From the NCBI RefSeq assembly GCF_018812025.1, contig NC_063061.1:35454115-35518114 (forward strand): a stretch of 64,000 nucleotides of DNA. Direction: 5' to 3'. The notes under the pieces were generated by a model. It saw nothing but the letters and a program-made list of their open reading frames with translations, searched no databases and was not told where the DNA came from. The stretch's first letter is position 1. Each line of letters starts with the position of its first letter. Origin of the DNA: Megalobrama amblycephala (taxonomy: Eukaryota > Chordata > Actinopteri > Cypriniformes > Xenocyprididae). Both the position numbers and the translations under genes were made by a program. Shown here one piece after another: positions 24,205 to 63,039 of the stretch.

Positions 24205-24300
24205 GTGTAAGATGACGTCACGACAGTGGGCGGTGCTCGCTCGCTCCGGGCGGGTCGTGCGCGAGCCCGTTGAGGGCGGATTACGTCAGTTACAGTCACC
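24205..24300 (+). promoter_or_regulatory. hmgcr: hmgcr promoter: CRE and SRE-like sites
   Basis: A CpG-rich block without TATA. It contains a perfect CRE, TGACGTCA (24213-24220); GTGGGCGGTG (24226-24235), close to the GTGCGGTG sterol-response element of mammalian HMGCR; GC boxes; and a second CRE-like TTACGTCA (24281-24288). The mammalian promoter also pairs CRE and SRE. Binding by SREBP2 and CREB is inference. Confidence 0.65.
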
Positions 24301-24338
24301 GTGTAACACGGACACTGATCGGAGGAGAACAGATGAGG
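24290..24338 (+). other. hmgcr: hmgcr non-coding exon 1 (approximate start)
   Basis: GATGAGG/GTATGT is a good splice donor, with the exon ending at 24,338. A 5' UTR intron before the ATG exon is the known HMGCR structure. The transcription start is not determined. Confidence 0.55.
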
Positions 24339-25198
24339 GTATGTTAGAATATTTCAGACATTAACAGTTAATTCTGTTAACTTTCATTTTTAAATCTCTT
24401 ACTTAAGTCGATATATTGAGTGATCTTGACATTTGTCGGTGTTGTTGTTGAATATGAGGCTCAATGACAGCTGTGACTCCTTCAGCTCAAGCTACATTAG
24501 CTTAGCATGCTGTCAGCTCATCCTTATGACAAACTTACTGAGGCTCGATATTAATAATCAGTGTAATTTAATGTGTTATAAAGGGCAAAATAGTGTGTTT
24601 ATGGTGACTCCGATCACTGTTATAGTTTAAATGTGTTGTAAATGTGCTCATAATAATGCTAGTGAACCAACATTAGAGTTTGTCATCACTTAGCTTTCAT
24701 TACTTTGCTCTTAGATATGTTTTATGTGTGAATAGTTTTGACTCCTCTTCAGTTTATTTTCATCAAAATCTTCTCATATATATTTTAAGAGATGGCATTT
24801 ACCGTCTAAGTCCATAAAAATAGCTCAAGAAGCTCAGTGTAATGTTAGTGAATTGTTAACCAAAATAAAAAATTTATAATGAACGAGCAAAGAAAATCAT
24901 TTGGAAAACATTTAGAATAGTTTATGCTGAGTAATATTAGTCATCCATCACTGTTTTGATCAAAATTGTCACCTTTTTTTTAGAGTTTTGTTTTTTTCCA
25001 CATGTTGGAAATTAGGAAAGCGTAATAAAACTGCTAAATTCAATTAAACTTTAATTCTAAACATTCATCAGTGCTGTAAATAGGCAGTATCATCTGGATA
25101 TTGACAGCAGATGGCATCAGTTTTGATGTTTTATATGTTGTTATCAGGTGATGATGATGTTTATATGCTCTGTTATCAGGTGACCCACTGAAGCCGTG

Positions 25199-33228
<8,030 letters not shown>

Positions 33229-33907
33229 AGCACATCACCCAGAGAACTCTGGGAAATGAAGTCTTGAGCATCTGACGTTTGTGGTTCCTCGTGTCCATTC
33301 TCAGGGCATCTGAAGACACGGCCTCTCGGAGTGGACAGATGTCCGGAGGAGTTTTCTTCTGTGAAGCAGCTTATTTTGCAGTCTGAATGGGAATTATGGG
33401 AAATACTATTGCTTTACGTTTACTTTGTGCCTCAATTTTATAAGGCGACTACATGAGTAAATGAGCGAGATGCCCAGTGATTGGCTGCTGCATTTGTGAC
33501 TCGGTCACTGCTCATTTTACTGAATCTGTGTGTTTAGTCTTGCACTAAAAGCCAAAACTGTTACTTGCTCAAGATTTGTCAGAACCTGGTACAAGTTGAT
33601 AAAGCCAAAACACGCAACGTTTTTATCACTTGGTTGAAAATGGGACGAGAAAACAGGCTTTTTTTGCACACGGGCAAATAGTTTTTAGACTAAATCATGA
33701 TCTCAGATCAGAGCTTGATGGATGATTTTGCAGTTTGGACCTTCAAGAGCGTCAGATTGTGAATGAATGTATTTAATTCTATGTCTAATCAATCACGCCA
33801 ACCTCACTGTGACAAACTCCACTGATGGACCTTATAAACGAGGTGCTAATGTAATTTATAATAGTGATTTGAGTTTATGAATCTGAGTGTGAATGTTTGC
33901 ACTGTTT

Positions 33908-33945
<38 letters not shown>

Positions 33946-34210
33946 TTATGAAATGAGTCTCTGTTTCTGCATTGCCACTGTATGAATTCATGACTAAAGT
34001 GCTTCAGCTTTTCTCGACAAAAGCAAATCCTTTCACTTTCTGACTACAGAAAGTGCTGATAAAGCCATATCTGTCTTTTAAAGTTGCTTTCTCTTGCTTA
34101 TTTCCTGCTAAACCATGGATCAGATCAGCATATTTTTAAATTGTCAGTATTTTGTTGAACTGTTTTAAATGCATCAAACTGGAAAAATAAACATTTACAA
34201 AGTATTTTGT
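33229..34210 (+). other. hmgcr: hmgcr 3' UTR (first copy of its end)
   Basis: No frame and no transposon; a (TG)n run lies at 33,914-33,940. The UTR plausibly ends just after the AATAAA at 34,186-34,191, about 960 bp past the stop. The last ~100 bp belong to the triplicated segment. Confidence 0.6.
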
Positions 34211-37200
34211 ATTTTTTGTGCAATAGATTTTTTTTTTTCAAGAATTGCCTTTCAACAGAATACAATTTCAGTCTAATCCACACCACACTTTGGCATGTTC
34301 TTTTAATAAAAATATCCTTTATATTTATTGTGCGCACCATTTACTTTTTCGTTCCCTCGATTTTCTAAATTGTGTGCTCTATTTACTATTTCGTTCCCTT
34401 GATTCGCTAAATCGTGTGCACAATTTACTTTTTCGTTCCCTCAATTTGCTAAATTGTGAGCACTATTTACTATTTCGTTCCCTTGATTCGCTAAATCGTG
34501 TGCACAGTTTACTTTTTCGTTCCCTCAATTTGCTAAATTGTGAGCACTATTTACTATTTCGTTCCCTTGATTCGCTAAATCGTGTGCACAATTTACTTTT
34601 TCGTTCCCTCCATTTGCTAAATTGTGCGCTCTATTTACTATTTCGTTCCCTCGATTTGCTAAATTGTGCGCTCTATTTACTATTTCGTTCCCTCGATTTG
34701 CTAAATTGTGCGCTCTATTTACTATTTCGTTCCCTCGATTTGCTAAATTGTGCGCTCTATTTACTATTTCGTTCCCTCGATTTGCTAAATTGTGCGCTCT
34801 ATTTACTATTTCGTTCCCTCGATTTGCTAAATTGTGCGCTCTATTTACTATTCCGTTCCCTCGATTTGCTAAATTGTGCGCTCTATTTACGTTTTCGTTC
34901 CCTCGATTTGCTAAATTGTGCGCTCCATTTACTATTCCGTTCCCTCGATTTGCTAAATTGTGCGCTCTATTTACGTTTTCGTTCCCTCGATTTGCTAAAT
35001 TGTGCGCTCTATTTACGTTTTCGTTCCCTCGATTTGCTAAATTGTGCGCTCCATTTACTATTTCATTCCCTCGATTTGCTAAATTGTGCGCTCTATTTAC
35101 TATTTCATTCCCTCGATTTGCTAAATTGTGCGCTCCATTTACTATTTCATTCCCTCGATTTGCTAAATTGTGCGCTCTATTTACTATTTCGTTCCCTCGA
35201 TTTGCTAAATTGTGCGCTCTATTTACTATTCCGTTCCCTCGATTTGCTAAATTGTGCGCTCTATTTACGTTTTCGTTCCCTCGATTTGCTAAATTGTGCG
35301 CTCCATTTACTATTTCGTTCCCTCGATTTGCTAAATTGTGCGCTCCATTTACTATTTCGTTCCCTCGATTTGCTAAATTGTGCGCTCTATTTACTATTTC
35401 GTTCCCTCGATTTGCTAAATTGTGCGCTCTATTTACTATTTCATTCCCTCGATTTGCTAAATTGTGCGCTCTATTTACTATTTCATTCCCTCGATTTGCT
35501 AAATTGTGCGCTCTATTTACTATTTCATAACCATGGATCAGATCAGCATATTTTTAAATTGTCAGTATTTTGTTGAACTGTTTTAAATGCATCAAACTGG
35601 AAAAATAAACATTTACAAAGTATTTTGTATTTTTTGTGCAATAGATTTTTTTTTTTCAAGAATTGCCTTTTAACAGAATACAATTTCAGTCTAATCCACA
35701 CCACACTTTGGCATGTTCTTTTAATAAAAATATCCTTTATATTTATTGTGCGCACCATTTACTTTTTCGTTCCCTCGATTTTCTAAATTGTGTGCTCTAT
35801 TTACTATTTCGTTCCCTTGATTCGCTAAATCGTGTGCACAATTTACTTTTTCGTTCCCTCAATTTGCTAAATTGTGAGCACTATTTACTATTTTGTTCCC
35901 TTGATTCGCTAAATCGTGTGCACAATTTACTTTTTCGTTCCCTCAATTTGCTAAATTGTGAGCACTATTTACTATTTTGTTCCCGTGATTCGCTAAATCG
36001 TGTGCACAATTTACTTTTTCGTTCCCTCAATTTGCTAAATTGTGAGCACTATTTACTATTTTGTTCCCGTGATTCGCTAAATCGTGTGCACAATTTACTA
36101 TTTCGTTCCCTCGATTTGCTAAATTGTGCGCTCCATTTACTATTTCATTCCCTCGATTTGCTAAATTGTGCGCTCTATTTACTATTTCGTTCCCTCGATT
36201 TGCTAAATTGTGCGCTCTATTTACTATTTCATTCCCTCGATTTGCTAAATTGTGCGCTCTATTTACTATTTCATTCCCTCGATTTGCTAAATTGTGCGCT
36301 CTATTTACTATTTCATAACCATGGATCAGATCAGCATATTTTTAAATTGTCAGTATTTTGTTGAACTGTTTTAAATGCATCAAACTGGAAAAATAAACAT
36401 TTACAAAGTATTTTGTATTTTTTGTGCAATAGATTTTTTTTTTTCAAGAATTGCCTTTCAACAGAATACAATTTCAGTCTAATCCACACCACACTTTGGC
36501 ATGTTCTTTTAATAAAAATATCCTTTATATTTATTGTGCGCACCATTTACTTTTTCGTTCCCTCGATTTTCTAAATTGTGTGCTCTATTTACTATTTTGT
36601 TCCCTTGATTCGCTAAATCGTGTGCACAATTTACTTTTTCGTTCCCTCAATTTGCTAAATTGTGAGCACTATTTACTATTTTGTTCCCTTGATTCGCTAA
36701 ATCGTGTGCACAATTTACTTTTTCGTTCCCTCAATTTGCTAAATTGTGAGCACTATTTACTATTTTGTTTCCGTGATTCGCTAAATCGTGTGCACAATTT
36801 ACTTTTTCGTTCCCTCAATTTGCTAAATTGTGAGCACTATTTACTATTTCGTTCCCTTGATTCGCTAAATCGTGTGCACAATTTACTTTTTCGTTCCCTC
36901 AATTTGCTAAATTGTGCGCTCTATTTACTATTTCGTTCCCTCGATTTGCTAAATTGTGCGCTCTATTTACTATTTCGTTCCCTCGATTTGCTAAATTGTG
37001 CGCTCTATTTACTATTTCGTTCCCTCGATTTGCTAAATTGTGCGCTCTATTTACTATTCCGTTCCCTCGATTTGCTAAATTGTGCGCTCTATTTACGTTT
37101 TCGTTCCCTCGATTTGCTAAATTGTGCGCTCCATTTACTATTTCATTCCCTCGATTTGCTAAATTGTGCGCTCTATTTACTATTTCATTCCCTCGATTTG

Positions 37201-37740
37201 CTAAATTGTGAGCACTATTTACTATTTCATTCCCTCGATTTGCTAAATTGTGCGCTCTATTTACTATTTCGTTCCCTCGATTTGCTAAATTGTGCGCTCT
37301 ATTTACGTTTTCGTTCCCTCGATTTGCTAAATTGTGCGCTCTATTTACGTTTTCGTTCCCTCGATTTGCTAAATTGTGCGCTCCATTTACTATTTCATTC
37401 CCTCGATTTGCTAAATTGTGAGCACTATTTACTATTTCGTTCCCTCGATTTGCTAAATTGTGCGCTCCATTTACTATTTCGTTCCCTCGATTTGCTAAAT
37501 TGTGAGCATTATTTACTATTTTGTTCCCTTGATTCGCTAAATCGTGCACACCATTTACTTTTACGTAACCTCAGTTTGCTAAATTGTGAGCACTATTTAC
37601 TATTTCGTTCCCTCGATTTGCTAAATCATGAGCACTATTTACTATTTTGTTCCCTCAATTCCTTGATTTGCTAAATCGTGCACACGATTTACTATTTTGT
37701 TTCCTCAATTTGCTAAATCATGCACATGATTTACTAATTC
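34111..37740 (+). repeat. Triplicated hmgcr 3' end, each copy followed by a 42-bp minisatellite array
   Basis: A ~240-bp segment starting AACCATGGATCAGATCAGC and containing AATAAA begins at 34,111, 35,529 and 36,317. Each copy runs into an array of a 42-bp unit (core GTTCCCTCGATTTGCTAAAT): about 34,342-35,526 (~28 units), 35,760-36,315 (~13) and 36,548-37,740 (~28). Units next to the unique segment alternate two types, giving an 84-bp period; farther along a single 42-bp type dominates. The last two units (37,672-37,733) are perfect 9-bp dyads with a 2-bp centre. Long open frames run through the arrays on both strands because 42 is a multiple of three and the unit lacks stops; they are not evidence of protein. 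Confidence 0.97.
34186..34191 (+). terminator. hmgcr: hmgcr poly(A) signal, copy 1
   Basis: AATAAA followed by 'catttacaaagtattttgt' and a T-rich stretch. Identical signals lie at 35,604-35,609 and 36,392-36,397, in the duplicated segments. Confidence 0.65.
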
Positions 37741-38402
37741 TCTCTTCCCCCGCCATTGACAGAATTTTCTGGCTTTCCGTGCTTTCACTGTTATATGGTA
37801 GGTGGCGCTATTATTCATCTTAAAGAATACAGAATATCCAGATCAAAACACGAGCAAAAAAGGAGCAGAAACAAGTGATAAAAGCATGTAGTAGTTTGAA
37901 TAATATATATATTTTTTTTAATTCTCAGCTTTTTGCACAAAATGTTGCTTTTTTTTTTTTTTGATGAAACTTACCCACATTCAAGGTTGATAAAGAATGC
38001 ATGAAGCTTGAGTAAAACGTTTTTCTTTTATGGTTTCTCATGTTTATTCTCAGGTATATTTAAACCATATCTGTATTAAATATATCAGCTGTATGTAGCA
38101 AATTTATTTGTGAGTTTCTAAAACCTCAGAACAGCAACAACCTGAACAAAATGTAACGAACATTATTTGCACAAAGAAATGATCAACACAACAGTCAGCG
38201 GTGCAGAAAGATGTCAATCATTTAATTCCTCTCTAACAGGCAGCGGCGCCGCCCTCTATTCACAGTACATGTTTATCCTGACACCTTTAGTGTGACGCGT
38301 ATGTACACAAAACATCTGAACCCCAAGGACTTTACATTCAGTGCAAATGCAACTAATAACACACTAGACTGTATTAGAGGGACACACAAGCAGAACTCCT
38401 CT

Positions 38403-38441
38403 CCTGATTGGCTGTTTCCACCGAAAAACCTTCCAATCAGG
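38403..38441. repeat. Short inverted repeat with CCAAT boxes
   Basis: CCTGATTGG and CCAATCAGG, 21 bp apart, form a 9-bp stem. Neighbouring sequence (37,741-38,685) has no gene that I can support. Confidence 0.6.
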
Positions 38442-38685
38442 GGAAATCAGGTGTATGTTTTATTTTTTTTTTTTTTAAGTAACACATTCAGCTTTACGGT
38501 TTCACTCCAGTGGATTCGTACATTCGGGTTCAGTGAGTGTCTGGAATGTTTAAGTTGTACGAGCGTGACGTTTTGAAAATCGCATCTGGTCGAAAGCTTA
38601 CCGTAAATACTCAGATGTTGTCGTTGTGCACCTGCTCTACGTTTGACTACTTTCTGTCCTCTAAAGCATCTTTAACAGTCTAACG

Positions 38686-39164
38686 TATGAAAGCTTGTTT
38701 CCGCCACTAAATTAAAAAAAAATATGTGACTTTTTAATCTCACAATTTTGACTTTTCTCGTAATTGCGGGTTTTTAATTTTGCAATTCTGACTTTATAAC
38801 TCGCAATTCTGACGTTTTTCTCACAATTGTATAAACTCACAATTGCGAAATATAGTCAGAATAGCGATATATAAACTCGCAATTGCGAATTGTAAAGTTA
38901 GAATTGCGATATAAACTGACTTTTTTCTCACAATTGCGAGTTTTTAATCACGCAATTCTGACTATAATTCGCAATTGACTTTCTCAGAATTAAGAAAACT
39001 CGCAATTGCATCTTATAAAGTCAGAATTGCGAGATATAAACTCAATTCTGACTTTATATCACACAATTGTGAGTTTAAATCTCGCAATTCTGAGCAAAAA
39101 AAAAGACAATTGTGCGATAAGTCGCAATTATTTTTTTATTTTATGGCGGAAACAAGCTTCCATA
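38686..39164. mobile_element. MITE whose interior is a palindromic 'gcaattctgac' minisatellite, ~479 bp
   Basis: Ends TATGAAAGCTTGTTTCCGCC and, reversed, TATGGAAGCTTGTTTCCGCC. Between them are about 400 bp of degenerate units built from CGCAATTCTGACTTTATA and its reverse complement, with many CAATTG or CAATTGCGA cores. No coding capacity and no clear target duplication. Confidence 0.75.
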
Positions 39165-39965
39165 ATCATGGGAACAATTTGAACAATGAAAATGTTTAGC
39201 AAAAAATTTAAAAGTTCTTGTCGTTCTGCAAAAAAATGATTTTATAACTCAGTAATTTTGTCTTGTTTTCCAATACAAATATCAAAAAATTCTTAAATCA
39301 AGATACATTTACTGGAAACACAAAACGACTTTAAAATTTTCTAAACAAAATTTTTTTTATCAAAATTTATGCTGTTTTCAGACTTCATTGGCAGATATTT
39401 TTTCTTGTTTTAAGTATAAAGTCAGTGAATTTAGATTTTCTTAAGTCATTTTTCTTCTCAAGTAAATGCGTCTTGATTTAAGAATGTTTAGATATTTGTA
39501 CAGAAAAACAGGACAAAAATACTGAGGAAAAAAATCTAGTTTGTGCCTAGTAAGATTGTTTATGAATGCTTGACATTTAGTTTTTACTTTGGAAAATTAC
39601 ATTTGATAAAGAAAAAAATAAATAAACAACTAATTCTACCCAAACTACAACTACGTATGATCTACGCCCCAAATTTAAACCGCATCTCCCTATTGGATAG
39701 AATATTTGACTGCCATCAGAGCTTCTCCAATGAGAAGACACTTTTCCGATGACACAATCTGTCCTTGCTGATCACTGCAAAATCACGTTTAAATAATACA
39801 AAGTACGAAATCAATATTAAAATGATCTTTGTAGAAACACTAAAGGGTCGTGGCTGTGGTTTTGATGTAATGGACGTGGGCGGCACGATCAGCAAGACGT
39901 ACCAGATCAATAATGAGGCACTTCTCTAGAAATGTTTGGACACACACTTCTCAGTCTCTCTCCCT

Positions 39966-39966
<1 letters not shown>

Positions 39967-39999
<33 letters not shown>
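39967..39999. repeat. (CA)n microsatellite
   Basis: Uninterrupted CA run. The surrounding 39,170-40,500 is unique-looking AT-rich sequence without a gene I can support. Confidence 0.9.
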
Positions 40000-40004
<5 letters not shown>

Positions 40005-40513
40005 ACTAAGGCATATGGAGTTGGATTAGTCAGGTAAAAGCATCGACTGACGATCTCAAGCAACAATGAAATTATATACAAATAATCTGTGCACAAAGTT
40101 CGCCTGACGTATTAAAATTTTTTGCCTGTTACGATCGATCTGTAATTGTGCTACGGTACGTCAGCCGCTGAGACGCGGATATAACTAAAGATTACGTCGC
40201 CGAAGAAAAAAATCGTCCACATGGCCTCTTCGTCAGCGGCACATTCTGCGCTTCATAAAAGAGACGGCGAACGCTGAAACGAAAGGCAGGCCAACGAAAG
40301 CCCTCGAGTTCATTTACACACATGCCTTTGATTCGATACTGAACGTCGACGATTATACGTGGACAATGAAAGCAAAGCTGAAATGTTTGTTCTAAACAAA
40401 AAACACTAATAATCGGGACTAAAACAGCCGGTCTCGTGTGTTCAGCTTCAAAACTCTCCGTCATATATAAACTTCCCATCTCACTTACTTACATACATAC
40501 ATATATATTTATA

Positions 40514-40753
40514 TCAATATAGATCTCTGGCAGAAAACACGGGACAGACGTTGGCATTTGGCTTCTCTAGTCCTCTGCCTGTGTGAACTAGTGCGGCGCT
40601 ACAGAACGGCTTCAAGCGTCTACCGATGAGCCGCTGCCGGGGCTTCCTGTGGCAGCGGGGTTCAGAAGAGTCGGGAGAGGGACGCGATGAGTCTTCTGTG
40701 TGGCGAGAGGAGTGTGCGGGAACCAGAGCCGCTCGGGCACACTGACGGCAGAA
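40514..40753 (-). other. Exon-like GC-rich block, possible terminal exon
   Basis: On the - strand TTGTATTATTCCCCAG is a good acceptor, and the exon would begin at 40,753. The next ~190 bp are much richer in G and C than the flanks and open in three frames for 30 to about 75 codons. I cannot choose a frame or name a product. It may be an alternative last exon of cert1 (phase would fit LPSVCPSGSGSRTLL), part of a long cert1 3' UTR, or an unrelated gene. Confidence 0.25.
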
Positions 40754-40834
40754 CTGGGGAATAATACAAAAAAAGAACTTAATAATCAATTTCACAAAAA
40801 TAATGTTATTAAATACATAATACGACTAATAAAA

Positions 40835-41676
40835 TTGTAACACTTTACAATAAGAGTTAAGAATAAGAGCTAAGGTACATTAAATAAAATTAACAGATGC
40901 AACTTTTCATTTTAATAATGTATTAGTAAATGTTTAAATTAATATGAACTAAGATTAATAAATGCTTAAGAATTATTTTTCACTGTTAGTTCATGTTAAC
41001 TTTTTATTGTGACCAATAAAATGAATGATGATGATAATAATATAAATATTTAATAATAATAATAATAATAATAACATAACTTACAAAATAAATAACAATA
41101 ATAAAATTATAAAATTATAAAATATATTTAAATATATAATAACATAAATGATAAAGCAGTTAACTAATATAACCTTTTATTGTGTCAAATAAATTAAATT
41201 ATGAAAATAATAACAATGATAATAATAACAACATCATAACTAACAAAATAATAATAATAAAATGCTAAAATATATTTAAATATATAATAACAACTGATCA
41301 AATAATAAAATAATGTATTTTTATTATTTATTTTATTATTATATATTTAATCATATTATTCGATAATATATCAGCAGCACTAATAATAAAACATAAAATA
41401 TTTATTTTATTATAAATTATAATAAAACTAAAATACAATACAATTAATTTTAAACAATTTTACAAATTTTAAACAATTTTATATATCCAAAAAATAATAT
41501 GGGTATTTTTAACTAATTTAACCTTTTATTGTGACCAATAAAATAAATGACAACAATAATAACATCATAACTAACAAAATAAATAATAATAAAATGATAA
41601 AATATATAATAACATAACTGATCAAATAATAAAATAATATATAATCGAATAATATGATTAAATAAATAATAATAAA

Positions 41677-41720
<44 letters not shown>

Positions 41721-41900
41721 AGCAGCAGCACTAATAATTAAACACAAAATATATTTATTTTATTATAAATTATTATAATAAAATAAAATACAATACAAAA
41801 ATTTATATATTTTAAATCCGAAAATAATAAAGGATATTTTTAAAGACAACATGAAATGAAAATTAACAATAATATTTATTTGCATCACCAAAAACAGTTA
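40835..41900. repeat. AT-rich degenerate repeat region
   Basis: Starts with 'gtaacactttacaataag', a relative of the repeat in hmgcr intron 3, then about 900 bp of AATAAT-type simple sequence with an (AAT)n run at 41,680-41,718. A possible cert1 poly(A) signal, AATAAA on the - strand, is at 41,880-41,875. Confidence 0.7.
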
Positions 41901-42063
41901 TCGACTGAAAGTGTTAAAAAAAACAACAACAAAAAAAACCCCCACACATCTTTACTTTACCCAAACACTAACTCTGACTAATATGTTTTTCATATTATAC
42001 CATTCCTGTCACTGTTGACATAAACTCTGGTCATCATCTGCTGTAGCTTGTTGTACCTGGTGC

Positions 42064-62261
<20,198 letters not shown>

Positions 62262-62389
62262 CTACAGAGAAAGAAAGAGAGAATACTTATTAGATTAATA
62301 ATATGCATGACCTAATTATCATACACCATTACTAATGATAATGAACCGAGGTATGGAAACGAGAGGTATGGATATACTTGTATGCATAT

Positions 62390-62605
62390 ACAGGTGCTCT
62401 TGCAGACCGTCCACAAATTGTTGAGAAAGCAGATGCACGAAGCGAAATATGGCATTATTTTGCTTACACTGCCGACAGTCAGGGCAAGCCCACGGACATC
62501 ACAAAGCCGGTCTGCAAAAGATGTTACAAAATAACGCAAGCGAAGGGAGTCAAAAGCATCTTGCCGTCAAACATCCCGATTTGTACAAAGAATTTAAAGA
62601 GCGAC
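62390..62605 (+). pseudogene. Frameshifted BED zinc-finger exon of a hAT-type transposase
   Basis: Frame 1 gives EKADARSEIWHYFAYTADSQ, then KPVCKRCYK, the Trp and CxxC half. The His half (HLAVKHPDLYKEFKERQ) is in another frame, so a shift lies at about 62,530-62,557. A GT follows CGACAG at 62,606, and 'gcatatacag' precedes, so this may be an intact exon unit. It lies opposite cert1, just upstream of its PH exon, and is distinct from the 58,521 fossil. Confidence 0.75.
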
Positions 62606-63039
62606 AGGTTAGTGTGATACCAGCATTATGTTTATGCTCTCAAACATTTTTATTTATTTTACTCGTGCAAACAGACCTGAGGTGTATTATTGAGTCTAAG
62701 TTTAATAAGTGATATCTGGTTGCAAAAATAAAATTGATTTAAAAATACATAAATATGTGAAGGTATACAGTTATTTTAAACCAATTTATGCTTTAATAAC
62801 ATTGTAATCTACAGTAATCTAATTTTTACAATAATCTTACTGTCAAAAACCTGTATAAAAAAACAGCAAAAAAGCATAACAGCAAATAGGACTAATTTAC
62901 AATTTTATTGAGCATGAAAATAATAAACATTAAAAATTATGTTACATCTAACTAACTTCACGGGAATGAAGCTCAAATCCAGAATTATCAGCTGCACACT
63001 GGTGAAGAAAGAAGTTCTGTCATGTGTTATTTACTTTTC

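Noticed and set aside
34245..37674. Open frames of up to 443 codons made of 14-residue repeats (LLFRSLDLLNCALY-type)
   Set aside because: They arise because the 42-bp minisatellite unit is a multiple of three without stops; parallel frames are open on both strands, and the start lies in 3' UTR sequence.
34342..37740. CRISPR-like direct repeat array
   Set aside because: Units abut with no unique spacers, no cas genes, and the setting is a vertebrate gene 3' flank.
40192..40479. 95-codon - strand frame between hmgcr and cert1
   Set aside because: No family features or splice context; more likely untranslated sequence.
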